From positions 1-43,279 of the forward strand of contig JAEZSC010000032.1 in NCBI GenBank assembly GCA_023422005.1: 43,279 nt of DNA. The letters run 5' to 3'. Position numbers and translations under genes: made by a program. This stretch comes from Bacillota bacterium (GTDB lineage: Bacteria > Bacillota > Clostridia > Christensenellales > UMGS416). The notes under the pieces were generated by a model. It saw nothing but the letters and a program-made list of their open reading frames with translations. It searched no databases and had not been told where the DNA came from. Shown piece by piece: positions 8,272 to 16,085 of the stretch; position 1 is the stretch's first letter, and each line of letters begins with the position of its first letter.

Positions 8272-8639
8272 TTACTATCACCTCCTTTCGCTGGGTGTTC
8301 AAGCCGGTAAGAAACAAACACGAAGGCTACATTCCCAAGATGCAACCCGCCTCCCCAAGCTACATCGTTTCTGTAGGCAGTCATCTCGTACGTTCTGAGA
8401 TAACCCGAATAATCGTTCTACACGGTGATTAAACTGGTTACTTTCCTGTTGCAGACAGGAAAGTAACCGTTTTCAGCGTGGCCCGCAGCGAACAATAGGC
8501 ACGTCCGCTGCGGGCACTTACTGTGCACACAGTGCAGCACATCGGTAGCGACTGCAATCGCTGCCGAAAAGATACCTCCTATATTTTCTTTGAAATAAGT
8601 GCGCGTATATAATGTACCGCATTTTTCAGCTACTTACAA
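8272..8639 (-). promoter_or_regulatory. promoter and long structured leader of the attL-end recombinase
   Basis: On the minus strand TTGTAA (8634-8639) and TACATT (8611-8616) are spaced by 17, so a transcript would run about 330 bases before the recombinase. Between 8436 and 8564 there are four consecutive inverted repeats: 8436-8468 (14-bp perfect stem, TGCAG loop), a GCCCGCAGCG/CGCTGCGGGC pair around 8481-8515, ACTGTG/CACAGT near 8520-8533, and CGGTAGCGA/TCGCTGCCG near 8543-8566. A GGAGG (8575-8579) has no well-spaced ATG. An in-frame 34-codon cysteine-rich frame begins at ATG 8542 and ends at 8438. No protein gene can be called with confidence. Confidence 0.55.
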
Positions 8640-8669
8640 AAACAAAAGAGCCTAAAATTTGAGGCTCTT
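8640..8669 (-). terminator. terminator of RM operon
   Basis: AAGAGCCT and AGGCTCTT (8-bp stem) are followed on the minus strand by TTGTTTTTG, 25 bases past the stop of the specificity subunit gene. Confidence 0.75.
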
Positions 8670-8693
8670 AAGATATGTATATATGATGGTTGG

Positions 8694-9749
8694 TTATGCC
8701 TGGTTGCGTTGCAGATATTCAAGATATGTCCTAATTTGCTGCTGAATCAATTGCCTTCCATAATTCTCCATATACGCCCAGTTGGGTTTCCCTGCATCAT
8801 CAACAGGCAATAAGATTTTTTGCTTTCTCATACGCTCTTCGTTAAATTTGTAGCCGTAAGCATACTTATTTTTCTGTTGCAGAATAACACTTTTCATAAA
8901 CAGATAAACGTATTTATTGGCGGATTTATTTTTTAACTGGAAACGTTTAACATCATCAGAAAAAATACATTCATACGGATGGTAGAAGTTCTCAACAACA
9001 CTCCCGTTATAATTAACCCCCAGAACATTTCTATCAAGAGACACATTCGTATTTGATACAAAGTTGGTAACACCATTGTTTGCTTCCGTAGCACCAATAA
9101 AAGGGCGAATCCCTGGTATCATATCACTCTTGGTTAAGCGCTTTCCTGGCTTAATATCAAAAATATCCGAAACAAGAAACTCATTCCATTCATGTGCTTC
9201 AACGGGTTGCCCCCCCCTCGTTTGATTAGCTATGTCAATAAACCTAATATACTTCTGCAGAAGCTGTTGCTGCCGCTCTTTGATATATACCTCCATGAAC
9301 AGCCAATCGGGTTCGTTATAATCACCAATCGGAAGCTGTATCCGCGTTTTCTTTATTCTGGATAATGAATTAGCCCTCCCATGTCCAAAAAAACCATAGA
9401 ATTGAGAAAGAATGGTAGATATAAAAATACACACCTCAGCAGACAAATGCTCCCGCGGGGAAAGAACAAATATGTGAGAGTCAGCCGCAAAGCTAAAAGG
9501 CTGGTAAAAAGCGAGTCCAGCTCCACCGTCACCATCTTTATTCCATGTAATAACCCCCGCTGGCTTTATCTTTTGAGGGTCAGCAGTAACAAAGGTCTTT
9601 AGCCCATTTCGAGAGTTTTTTGCTGAAATAAGAGGCGTCGAACCTGGCAACATAGAGGCCATATTGTTTTCTGACCCTGGATATTTGTTGACCTCGAAAT
9701 AATCCAGCACATAAAACGGCGCCCATTCTCTGTCTTGTAAACTAAGCAT
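8694..9749 (-). CDS. type IIB restriction system specificity subunit (BcgI B-like)
   Basis: 351 aa built as two tandem target-recognition half-repeats, roughly 1-170 and 185-351. Each half ends in the same pattern: LPIGDYNEPDWLFMEVYI in the first and LPVDDAGKPNWAYMENYG in the second, followed by a helical spacer. Each half begins with an aromatic EW-x-x-F segment. This two-TRD plan recognises a bipartite DNA site. The size matches the B subunit of BcgI (341 aa) rather than a type I HsdS (usually above 400). Its ATG lies within the last codons of the methylase/nuclease gene (8-base overlap), implying translational coupling. The recognition sequence cannot be predicted. Confidence 0.88.
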   Translation of the reverse strand: MLSLQDREWAPFYVLDYFEVNKYPGSENNMASMLPGSTPLISAKNSRNGLKTFVTADPQKIKPAGVITWNKDGDGGAGLAFYQPFSFAADSHIFVLSPREHLSAEVCIFISTILSQFYGFFGHGRANSLSRIKKTRIQLPIGDYNEPDWLFMEVYIKERQQQLLQKYIRFIDIANQTRGGQPVEAHEWNEFLVSDIFDIKPGKRLTKSDMIPGIRPFIGATEANNGVTNFVSNTNVSLDRNVLGVNYNGSVVENFYHPYECIFSDDVKRFQLKNKSANKYVYLFMKSVILQQKNKYAYGYKFNEERMRKQKILLPVDDAGKPNWAYMENYGRQLIQQQIRTYLEYLQRNQA

Positions 9750-11655
9750 CTCGCTTACCTACTTCCTGCTCAAATAAATAGCCCTTGCCATGTGTAATCA
9801 TGCTAAACTCAAAGGTTAAGTAGTCAGCAATGCTATCCATAAATGCTTGCTCCGATGGGATTTCATCATTGTAATAGTAGAATGAATGTATCCATTCGTC
9901 GCTATCCTCAACAACCGTTTCAACCATGAAGTTACTTGGTACTTCTGTCTTTTTACCCCGCCAGCAATCGAGCAAATAACTTTTTCTGTCTTTGGCACGT
10001 TCTGTTTCAACCAGGCCAAGGTGTTTCCTAACCTCAAAGCCGTCATCTTCAAAGTTAATGAATTTTACAAGTTTATCGGCAGGATGGGGTTCGCCTGTCG
10101 TGAAAACAGCAGCGCAAGGAACCACGCCTATTCGGTAGAAGGTGTTTTTGTTAAGGCTAATTACACCTTCAAGTGTATGGTATTTCAATATCTCCCTTTT
10201 CACAGCTTTGTCATCGTTGGTTTTGCCAATCATAGCCGAAATAGGAACAATGACCGCACACCGACCACCAGGAGCAATACTGTTCAGCAGTTGGCGAATG
10301 AAGTAAAGCTCTGACAAATGTGCTGTTTCCCTGTTTTTCGCTTGTGAATAGGGCGGATTCATAAAACCCACGGTGGTGCCATATAGCTGCAGCTTGCTCG
10401 TATCCTGCTTGAAAAAGTCCCCGCATATAAGGTTGCTTTGCCCATCACCGCGTAAAATCATATTGGTTGTTGCAATGGCAAACATATCTTCCCGGTCTTC
10501 GATACCGTAAATTTGCTTTTGCTTTATCCGCTTTTTCTCTGAATAAGTCGAAGCCTGATTAAGCATTCTATACATTCCCGACACCAGAAAGCCGCCCGTG
10601 CCGCAACATGGGTCGAAAATAACGTCATTGGGCCTCAGGTCTACGAGGTCGCAGAATAACTCTGTTATATGCCGAGGTGTCAAAACGACCCCAAGGGCTT
10701 GCCCGTCACCGCCCGAATAGGAAACGAATTCCCCATAGAATCTCCCCAAGTAGTCTTCTGGGGAATTTGCGACAACTGCCTTGAAAATATGTTCATTAAT
10801 ATATTCGGTATAGAATCTAAGCGGAGTTTTTCCGAGGTCTTTATGAATTTCATTTAGTTTTGGACGGTCTTTTATCAAGGTAAATTGATTTAGCACCTGT
10901 TCTTTTTTTGTTTCAGGGGATACTTTGGCACGTTGTAAGTTATTGGTCAATTGCTTGAAGAGCTTGTTTCCGTCCGTATCTATTCTATCGCCGGTTAGTT
11001 GGTCAAGGCGAAAGCCATATTGCTGTTCACGCAAGGCGAGCAGTATAGCCGATACGACCAAAGGCTTTTCATCTTCACCCAGGCTACCATAGTTTCGCAA
11101 ATACTCATGTAGTTGCTTTGCTTTTTTCAGAATATCATCAAGCTCAATATCTTCAGATGGAATTTCGCCCAATACCATCCGCTTATAGTATTCCTCAATA
11201 TTGTTTTCAGAAAAGTTCTCAAAGGTTTCAACTTCTGGAAGTTCAACATATCCGCTTTCATTTACGAACAGCGGCTTTAAAATATGGTGTTTTTTATCTC
11301 CGGCATTGCCAAACGCAAAAACCTTTTTGTAAGGGGTTTGGTCTATGATTTTCTGTGCGTAAAACAGAGCACCATTTACGGCGTAGTTTTCTGTTGCATT
11401 TATGGATAGCGATATTTTACCATCTTCTTTGAGGCACAGAAAGTTTCGGTCTGGTTTGTCTTCCATTACGAGAACAAAGCCATTCACAACAGTGCAATAC
11501 TCTGGAAACCCTACGCTTCCGGTCTGATGCTTTGATGCGGTTTTCAGGGCATTGTCAATATCAAGGATATTACTACCTTGCGTGTCGGCATCTATTCCTG
11601 CTTCTTTCAGAAGGTCATAGATGAATAAGTCAAAATTTGCTTCCTTTTTAGCCAT
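9742..11655 (-). CDS. type IIB restriction-modification subunit: nuclease plus N6-adenine methylase (BcgI A-like)
   Basis: 637 aa, the same length as BcgI subunit A. The N-terminal about 150 residues form a PD-(D/E)xK-type nuclease domain with P51-E52 and E65-D66-K67. A helical region follows, then the N6-adenine methylase with FDPCCGTGGF (SAM motif I, about 345-354) and catalytic NPPY (about 430). With the specificity subunit it should methylate adenine in a bipartite site and, on unmodified DNA, cut on both sides of the site using the same polypeptide. No separate HsdR exists in the element, which supports type IIB over type I. CCGGAGG precedes the ATG. The promoter is at 11772-11800. Confidence 0.9.
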   Translation of the reverse strand: MAKKEANFDLFIYDLLKEAGIDADTQGSNILDIDNALKTASKHQTGSVGFPEYCTVVNGFVLVMEDKPDRNFLCLKEDGKISLSINATENYAVNGALFYAQKIIDQTPYKKVFAFGNAGDKKHHILKPLFVNESGYVELPEVETFENFSENNIEEYYKRMVLGEIPSEDIELDDILKKAKQLHEYLRNYGSLGEDEKPLVVSAILLALREQQYGFRLDQLTGDRIDTDGNKLFKQLTNNLQRAKVSPETKKEQVLNQFTLIKDRPKLNEIHKDLGKTPLRFYTEYINEHIFKAVVANSPEDYLGRFYGEFVSYSGGDGQALGVVLTPRHITELFCDLVDLRPNDVIFDPCCGTGGFLVSGMYRMLNQASTYSEKKRIKQKQIYGIEDREDMFAIATTNMILRGDGQSNLICGDFFKQDTSKLQLYGTTVGFMNPPYSQAKNRETAHLSELYFIRQLLNSIAPGGRCAVIVPISAMIGKTNDDKAVKREILKYHTLEGVISLNKNTFYRIGVVPCAAVFTTGEPHPADKLVKFINFEDDGFEVRKHLGLVETERAKDRKSYLLDCWRGKKTEVPSNFMVETVVEDSDEWIHSFYYYNDEIPSEQAFMDSIADYLTFEFSMITHGKGYLFEQEVGKRDA

Positions 11656-12002
11656 AATAAACCTCCGGCTTTTGAAACGCCTTTTTGCTTTCTACATATT
11701 CGACAGCCCCGCGGGCAAGGTCATTCAGCCACTACGCTTGGGCTTGTCGATTCGTGCAAAGCGCGAACATTATTGTACGTAATTTTACTGTATATGTAAA
11801 TATTCAGCAATATGCTCAGGCAAATCCCATACCCCAAAGCTTCATCACCCAAGTTCTCCTCAATCAAGTGTACCAATAAGCTAATTTGTTGTTTTTTACT
11901 ATTAATCCTATAAGAATTACATTCCACTTCATGGGACGAACCGCAGGAGGCTTTAATCCGCAAAATGGTGCCAAGCTATTCGAACATAGCTTTTCTTTTA
12001 GG
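11656..12002. other. 347-base gap with RM promoter
   Basis: No gene found. It holds the minus-strand RM promoter and an A+T-rich stretch between the primase stop and the RM operon. A 7-bp inverted repeat (AAGCTAT/ATAGCTT near 11977-11996) follows the primase stop but lacks a T-run, so I do not call it a terminator. Confidence 0.6.
11772..11800 (-). promoter_or_regulatory. promoter of RM operon
   Basis: Minus-strand TTTACA (11795-11800) and TACAAT (11772-11777) are separated by 17 bases, giving a leader of about 110 bases to the methylase/nuclease ATG. No control (C) protein gene or C-box is visible. Confidence 0.7.
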
Positions 12003-13625
12003 TTATCTGGCTTTTTTGAGCCGTTCTTGCACAGAACGTTTCAAAAGCTGGCGCTTTTCCATCGGTGTAAGTAACTGGTCAATGGCTTTGCACAAAACTT
12101 CTTCAGCCGTATTGTGTTTTTCAAATAAAACATACTCTTCCTGAGCCACCTCAAATGAGGGTAAGTTATAGTGCTTAATGTTTCGCTTTCCCCACACACC
12201 AGGAAGCAGCCGAATTTCCGACTCGCGCAAAACCCCATTTTGCAGAAGGTGTGTCATAAGATTGTAAGGCGTCTTGTTGCATAAACCTGTATAGGCTGCC
12301 ACTTGGTCGTAAGACATCGCTACCACGCCGTGGCAATGCAGCTTACGTGCGTGCATGAATAGTGCCGTGAGGCATAGCATTGCGTTATAAGTCGCCGCGT
12401 TTTTCACAATATACGTTAGTTCGCTCTTAGACATATGCATCGAACCGTGGCGCACTACCCCATAACACCGACGATATACATCTCCGACAACACGGTCTAT
12501 CTCCAAATGACAGTCAGGCAGCGGCGTCGTAAATGTAGCGGGGTCTTGGGTGTTCATCCACGCATGGAGTAAAACGCGAGTTTCATTCTCGCTATACCCA
12601 TCACACCTGAGAAGGACTGCAATTCTGACAATGGCGCTGTGCCTTGTGCCTGTTTGAATCAGACCATTTTGATAAAGCTCTCTTGCTGGACCCTGGGCTG
12701 GCGGTGGTGCCTTTAGTGGTGGCCGCAGTGCAATACTTGCAGTTGGGGATGATGATGCCGTAACGGATTCATCACGCTTCGAAGGGCCTCTCGTCGCCTT
12801 CTCCATCTCCGCCAACGATGGGATTTCGGTAAGCCATTCGTTGACTATTGAAATGAGAAGCCCAGAAGGTGCTTTCTCGACGCCGAGAATGCGCAAGGGG
12901 TCATCAATTGGGTATAAACCGCTATCCAGCAACGAGCAGAAATTCTCTTTCTTGCTGGATGCAAAATTTACTCCAAGGGGCAATTTCACCCCCTGAGTCG
13001 CGGTTGGGCGAAACTCAATCTTATCGCACATTTCAGTAAGTCCTGCACGAGCCAATATCAGTCGATAGAAGTCATGTAAATAAGCTCCTGAAGTAGGTGC
13101 ATCGAAGAAGAGGTCAATATGGAAACCCTTACCCCCTGATGACGAGGCGAGGATATTAGCCTGTTGAAACCCAAGGCAGAGTATTTCGTTAATAAGGCTT
13201 TGGACAATCCATCTATCATCGATGTCCACGTCAATTGACAGAAATGTACTTGCCCGGTCAAGGCCAAAAACACCCAGTGTTTTTCTGCCCATCAGATGAG
13301 CCCGAACGCGAGAATTTGTTAATGGATATTTGCTCCGCCCACCAAATTCGTTGGCTGAGTTAAAATCAGCTGTCTCAGGCTGGAGCCTGTTCGCCGGGTC
13401 ATATGTACAGGTGATGTAATGGCCAGAGTTGGTCAAAACAAGAAATTTCTTTCTGCTCGTGACGTACAAACTCGAAAGTTTTGTGATGACCGCTTTTTTA
13501 TCATGTTTATCCATCTCGAAAAACAAAAATACCGCCCCCAGAAAATGTGCTACTACAACCATTTCCTGTTTGCGGCGAAAAAGCAAAAATAGAGAAACAG
13601 AATTATCTGTGTCGCGTTTTGGCAT
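12003..13625 (-). CDS. archaeo-eukaryotic-type primase (PrimPol-like, TOTE-type primase domain)
   Basis: About 540 aa. The AEP core shows the metal-binding acidic motif in FLSIDVDIDDRW (about residue 130), the SGGKGFHIDLFF motif (about 165-175) and a basic KLPLGVNF segment (about 210). A Pro/Ala-rich linker near residue 300 leads to a primase C-terminal helical domain (TGTRHSAIVRIAVLLRCDGYS) and a winged-helix-like C-terminus with YDQVAAYTGL. In plasmids and satellites such proteins prime element replication; TOTE-type members also occur in conflict systems. The start is uncertain: ATG 13625 has GGAA nine bases upstream, while ATG 13562 and ATG 13514 are alternatives. No helicase partner is present in the element. 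Confidence 0.8.
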   Translation of the reverse strand: MPKRDTDNSVSLFLLFRRKQEMVVVAHFLGAVFLFFEMDKHDKKAVITKLSSLYVTSRKKFLVLTNSGHYITCTYDPANRLQPETADFNSANEFGGRSKYPLTNSRVRAHLMGRKTLGVFGLDRASTFLSIDVDIDDRWIVQSLINEILCLGFQQANILASSSGGKGFHIDLFFDAPTSGAYLHDFYRLILARAGLTEMCDKIEFRPTATQGVKLPLGVNFASSKKENFCSLLDSGLYPIDDPLRILGVEKAPSGLLISIVNEWLTEIPSLAEMEKATRGPSKRDESVTASSSPTASIALRPPLKAPPPAQGPARELYQNGLIQTGTRHSAIVRIAVLLRCDGYSENETRVLLHAWMNTQDPATFTTPLPDCHLEIDRVVGDVYRRCYGVVRHGSMHMSKSELTYIVKNAATYNAMLCLTALFMHARKLHCHGVVAMSYDQVAAYTGLCNKTPYNLMTHLLQNGVLRESEIRLLPGVWGKRNIKHYNLPSFEVAQEEYVLFEKHNTAEEVLCKAIDQLLTPMEKRQLLKRSVQERLKKAR

Positions 13626-14081
13626 ATTTTTCATTTCCAGGGTACTGTAAATAGTCCGCATCTACTGCTTGATACTGACTGGTGTTGCAGACACCAGTCA
13701 GGGCAGGAAAAACTATCTGTTGCGAAGTGGCAGATTATGAAAATCCGGGGTACTGTAATGTATCCCCATATTGAAAGGATAGCGACATGTAAAGGACGAC
13801 AATCAAACATGCACTCTCTCGACGATATGGATGAACTCATAAGGCGCGCATTGTCGTGTTGTTAGTTACAGGCCTCTGCAAAGATAGCCGGTTAAGCATT
13901 TGACGCAACGGAAATATCGCAAATAACGGGTTGACATGGAGCCTCTGCCGCCGTGATTTGGTGGCAACTGCAGGCAGGGTGATGTTAGGGGCTGCCCGCC
14001 CGACGAGGCTATCACGGCGGCTTCTCCACGTAAACCCTGTGCGAAATTTCCTGCCGACCAGATGACGAAAGGAAAAGGACG
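13626..14081. other. gene-poor divergent region with nested inverted repeats
   Basis: Separates the leftward primase from the rightward small-protein/integrase genes. It contains a 10-bp perfect hairpin at 13676-13700 (TGACTGGTGT, loop TGCAG) with the same TGTTGCAGACA core as the hairpin at 8436-8468. It also contains an 11-bp perfect inverted repeat, GCCGCCGTGAT (13947-13957) and ATCACGGCGGC (14011-14021), which encloses a second near-perfect pair (GCAGGCAG/CTGCCCGC). A TTGACA at 13931 lacks a good -10. A cysteine-containing frame on the minus strand (13631-13840) has no ribosome binding site. Candidate roles are an origin of transfer or replication, or operators for the divergent genes. Confidence 0.5.
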
Positions 14082-14150
14082 ATGGCCCATACCAGAAAGG
14101 AGCTCTGTACGGCTCACCTCATCTTAACGAAGTGCCGAACTCGGCATTAA
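14082..14150 (+). CDS. possible 22-residue leader peptide
   Basis: ATG 14082 follows AAAGGAAAAGGACG and opens 22 codons (MAHTRKELCTAH...) ending at TAA 14148, 32 bases before the HTH gene. It overlaps a TGCCGA/TCGGCA hairpin at its 3' end. It may be a translated leader of the excisionase-integrase operon or a chance frame; nothing beyond the ribosome binding site supports it. Confidence 0.25.
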   Translation: MAHTRKELCTAHLILTKCRTRH

Positions 14151-14182
14151 CATAGATATTTTCATGAAAGGAGACAACGACG

Positions 14183-14419
14183 ATGAAACGACAATACAAG
14201 CCAAGGTCAATCCATCCCCCTCAGCATTCATATACTGATATGCTGGTCACCGCTCATGGTGAGACGATGGGCAGAACAAAAACCGGTGCAGTCATTGGTG
14301 TATCCCGCTGGACGATATACCGGTATGTGGATGCCGGTATTCTCGCTACAGCTGCCGATGGCAAACGAATATTAACTCGCTCTGTGGCTTCATTTATTGA
14401 GTCCCAGGGCAAAAAATAG
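14183..14419 (+). CDS. small helix-turn-helix protein, probable excisionase
   Basis: 78 aa, basic. The central segment GAVIGVSRWTIYRYVDAGIL is a MerR/excisionase-type winged HTH, followed by GKRILTRSVASFIES, the usual continuation in excisionase family (DNA-binding, helix-turn-helix) proteins. GAAAGGAG is spaced well from ATG 14183. It lies 174 bases upstream of the integrase on the same strand. In comparable elements this protein bends DNA at att sites to direct excision and can repress int. It could instead be a plain repressor. Confidence 0.75.
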   Translation: MKRQYKPRSIHPPQHSYTDMLVTAHGETMGRTKTGAVIGVSRWTIYRYVDAGILATAADGKRILTRSVASFIESQGKK

Positions 14420-14593
14420 TAACGCCGCCATTGGGGTGCTTTTCCACAAAGTTTTGTTTGACTTCAGCTTTTCATTATGCTTTGATAAACACATTAATAC
14501 GAACAACGAAACCCCAATTTAGAACTTAAGCAGCTGTCTGGCAGCTGATTCGATAAATTTCTGTGAACACAGTATTCAGCGGAGGGATGTACT

Positions 14594-15790
14594 ATGCCGA
14601 AAAAGAAAACATATCAGCCCGGGGACAAGCGTCCCCGGGGTAAGCAACTCGATGGCCGATATCGCGGTAAGCTCAAAATCGGCGTAGATGCCGAGGGAAA
14701 AGCTGTATATAAATATGCTTCAGGGCGCACACGCAGCGAGTTAGATGATGCTCTGGAGGAACTCCGCAAGACATACATCTTCGGAGTTGATAAGGTTGAC
14801 CGGAGCATTTTGACATCGAAATTCGCCGAAGACTGGTTTGAAGTTTACAAGAAGCCGCACATCGAAGGTTCCAACGCGCGGTGTTATCGCACTATACTGG
14901 ACGCCCATTATCTCGCTGAGTTTGGCAACAAGCAATTACGGAGCATACACACCATTGACATTCAAAAGTTCCTCAACGACAGGGCGTTTTTCAAAGCGTC
15001 TTATATGCGGAAAATCATCATGGTTGGACGGCAACTATTTCGTCGTGCCGTGTTCGATGGCATTATTGACCGTGACCCCATGATGGGCATAATAGCGCCA
15101 AAGTGTGAAGAAGGTTCCCGACGGGCATTGACACTGGCCGAGAGGCGAGCTGTGCTATATGTAATAAACAGCGAGCCAAATGGCATTTGGGTCGCACTGC
15201 TCTTCTATCTCGGCGTTCGTCCGGGTGAGGGGCTGGGACTTCGTTGGAGTGATGTGGATTTCAAGAATAAGGTTATCCATATTCAGCAGGACATCGACTA
15301 TGCCATAACTCCCGATGGCAAGCCCCATAGCCTCAAGAATACCCCAAGCGACCGGTTCATACCGATACCCGAGGCACTAATGTTGCTTCTGAAACCCCGC
15401 GCTGGGCTCAGGGACACCTATATAGTACAGTCACCTGCAACAGGCCGGTGGATGCGCTCCACCGACCAGGAGTGTCTATGGGACCGCCTTATGCGGCGCG
15501 CCTACGATGCAGACCAGAGCATTGAGTTCCGCCAGTCTATCAGCTCGCATTGGGGCAAAGAGGATGTTGAACGCTGGATAAAGCGTTCAGTCATCACACC
15601 ATACTTCCTCAGGCACAACTATGCGACAATGCTTCATGCCAAAGGCATAGATGTCGTAACGGCCAGTAGATGGATGGGGCACGTAAATCCATTAACCATG
15701 ATGGAGTTTTACGTTCATCTGGACGCTGCCAAGGAGAAAATTGATGTTTCTCTTCTGGATGGAGTATTTGACCTTCCTGCGTCAAAATAA
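14594..15790 (+). CDS. tyrosine integrase of the element (Tn916 Int type)
   Basis: 398 aa: an N-terminal basic arm-binding segment with GRYRGKLKIG and KYASGRTRSEL, a SAM-like core-binding domain (about 75-170), and the catalytic domain. Catalytic residues are Arg209 (GVRPGEG), Arg340/His341 in PYFLRHNYAT, His363 (MGHVN) and Tyr373 (FYVHL). The first histidine of the H-x-x-R box is Tyr337 here. GGAGGG precedes ATG 14594. Its stop lies 132 bases from attR, the usual place for the integrase that recognises the tRNA site, so this rather than the 7408-8271 enzyme is the likely att recombinase. Confidence 0.92.
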   Translation: MPKKKTYQPGDKRPRGKQLDGRYRGKLKIGVDAEGKAVYKYASGRTRSELDDALEELRKTYIFGVDKVDRSILTSKFAEDWFEVYKKPHIEGSNARCYRTILDAHYLAEFGNKQLRSIHTIDIQKFLNDRAFFKASYMRKIIMVGRQLFRRAVFDGIIDRDPMMGIIAPKCEEGSRRALTLAERRAVLYVINSEPNGIWVALLFYLGVRPGEGLGLRWSDVDFKNKVIHIQQDIDYAITPDGKPHSLKNTPSDRFIPIPEALMLLLKPRAGLRDTYIVQSPATGRWMRSTDQECLWDRLMRRAYDADQSIEFRQSISSHWGKEDVERWIKRSVITPYFLRHNYATMLHAKGIDVVTASRWMGHVNPLTMMEFYVHLDAAKEKIDVSLLDGVFDLPASK

Positions 15791-15921
15791 TTAGCGGCAA
15801 CTTTTTGGCAACGCAGCATTGCAACACTTTACAACCCATCATTGTTGCGGTATGCTGAAAAAGCAAGGAAACAAGCCAAATATGCTACATATGGCGGTGC
15901 AATTTGTTGGGTTGTGTAGCG

Positions 15922-15950
15922 CGTCGGTTCGAATCCGACTATCTCCACCA
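15922..15950 (+). repeat. attR: orphan 3' end of tRNA-Ala
   Basis: Exact copy of the 29-bp tRNA-Ala 3' segment (7279-7307), without any tRNA 5' part. It marks the right edge of the element and was the original chromosomal 3' end before integration. Confidence 0.93.
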
Positions 15951-15951
15951 T

Positions 15952-15985
15952 AAAAAAGCTCAACACGATCGTGTTGAGCTTTTTT
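15952..15985 (+). terminator. ancestral tRNA-Ala terminator, displaced
   Basis: A perfect palindrome AAAAAAGCTCAACACGAT and its complement, ending in TTTTTT, directly after attR. It would have terminated the tRNA before the element inserted. Excision would restore the pairing. The next 100 bases contain only short hairpins (TCGCCC/GGGCAAGCGA type). Confidence 0.9.
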
Positions 15986-16085
15986 AGTGAAATTCGCCCT
16001 ACGGGCAAGCGAAATGTTGCTGCCGCAACGCGAACTATGCTGCGAATGAGAAATGCGCCGCGGCGCGTGGGAAGGTGTATGGACA

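Larger units (their letters stand above)
7308..15950. mobile_element. 8.6-kb integrated element at tRNA-Ala with type IIB RM cargo
   Basis: Bounded by the 29-bp repeat, with a full-length integrase and a small basic HTH (excisionase-like) protein next to attR, a primase in the middle and a restriction-modification pair. A second tyrosine recombinase sits next to attL. There is no relaxase, FtsK/VirD4-type ATPase, conjugation gene, terminase or capsid gene. The gene set int, xis, primase plus defence cargo resembles phage satellites or small mobilizable elements. The RM genes are visibly richer in A+T than the surrounding chromosome. Autonomous transfer looks unlikely; excision should be possible because both att sites are identical and the integrase frame is open. 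Confidence 0.88.

Noticed and set aside
8436..8566. Possible CRISPR array in the row of hairpins
   Set aside because: The stems differ from one another and there is no constant repeat/spacer periodicity. No cas gene is present.
8694..11655. Classical type I RM system missing hsdR
   Set aside because: The methylase subunit carries its own nuclease motif and both subunits have BcgI-like lengths, so type IIB explains the locus without a missing gene.
13631..13840. Minus-strand 69-aa cysteine-containing frame upstream of the primase
   Set aside because: No ribosome binding site and it spans the 13676-13700 hairpin. Kept only as part of the region description.
13866..14117. Minus-strand 83-aa frame in the divergent region
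   Set aside because: No ribosome binding site, low-complexity composition, and it covers the inverted repeats and the small + strand frame.
15900..15950. A second tRNA gene at the right end
   Set aside because: Only the T-arm and acceptor 3' half are present; D-arm and anticodon arm are missing. It is the orphan att copy.
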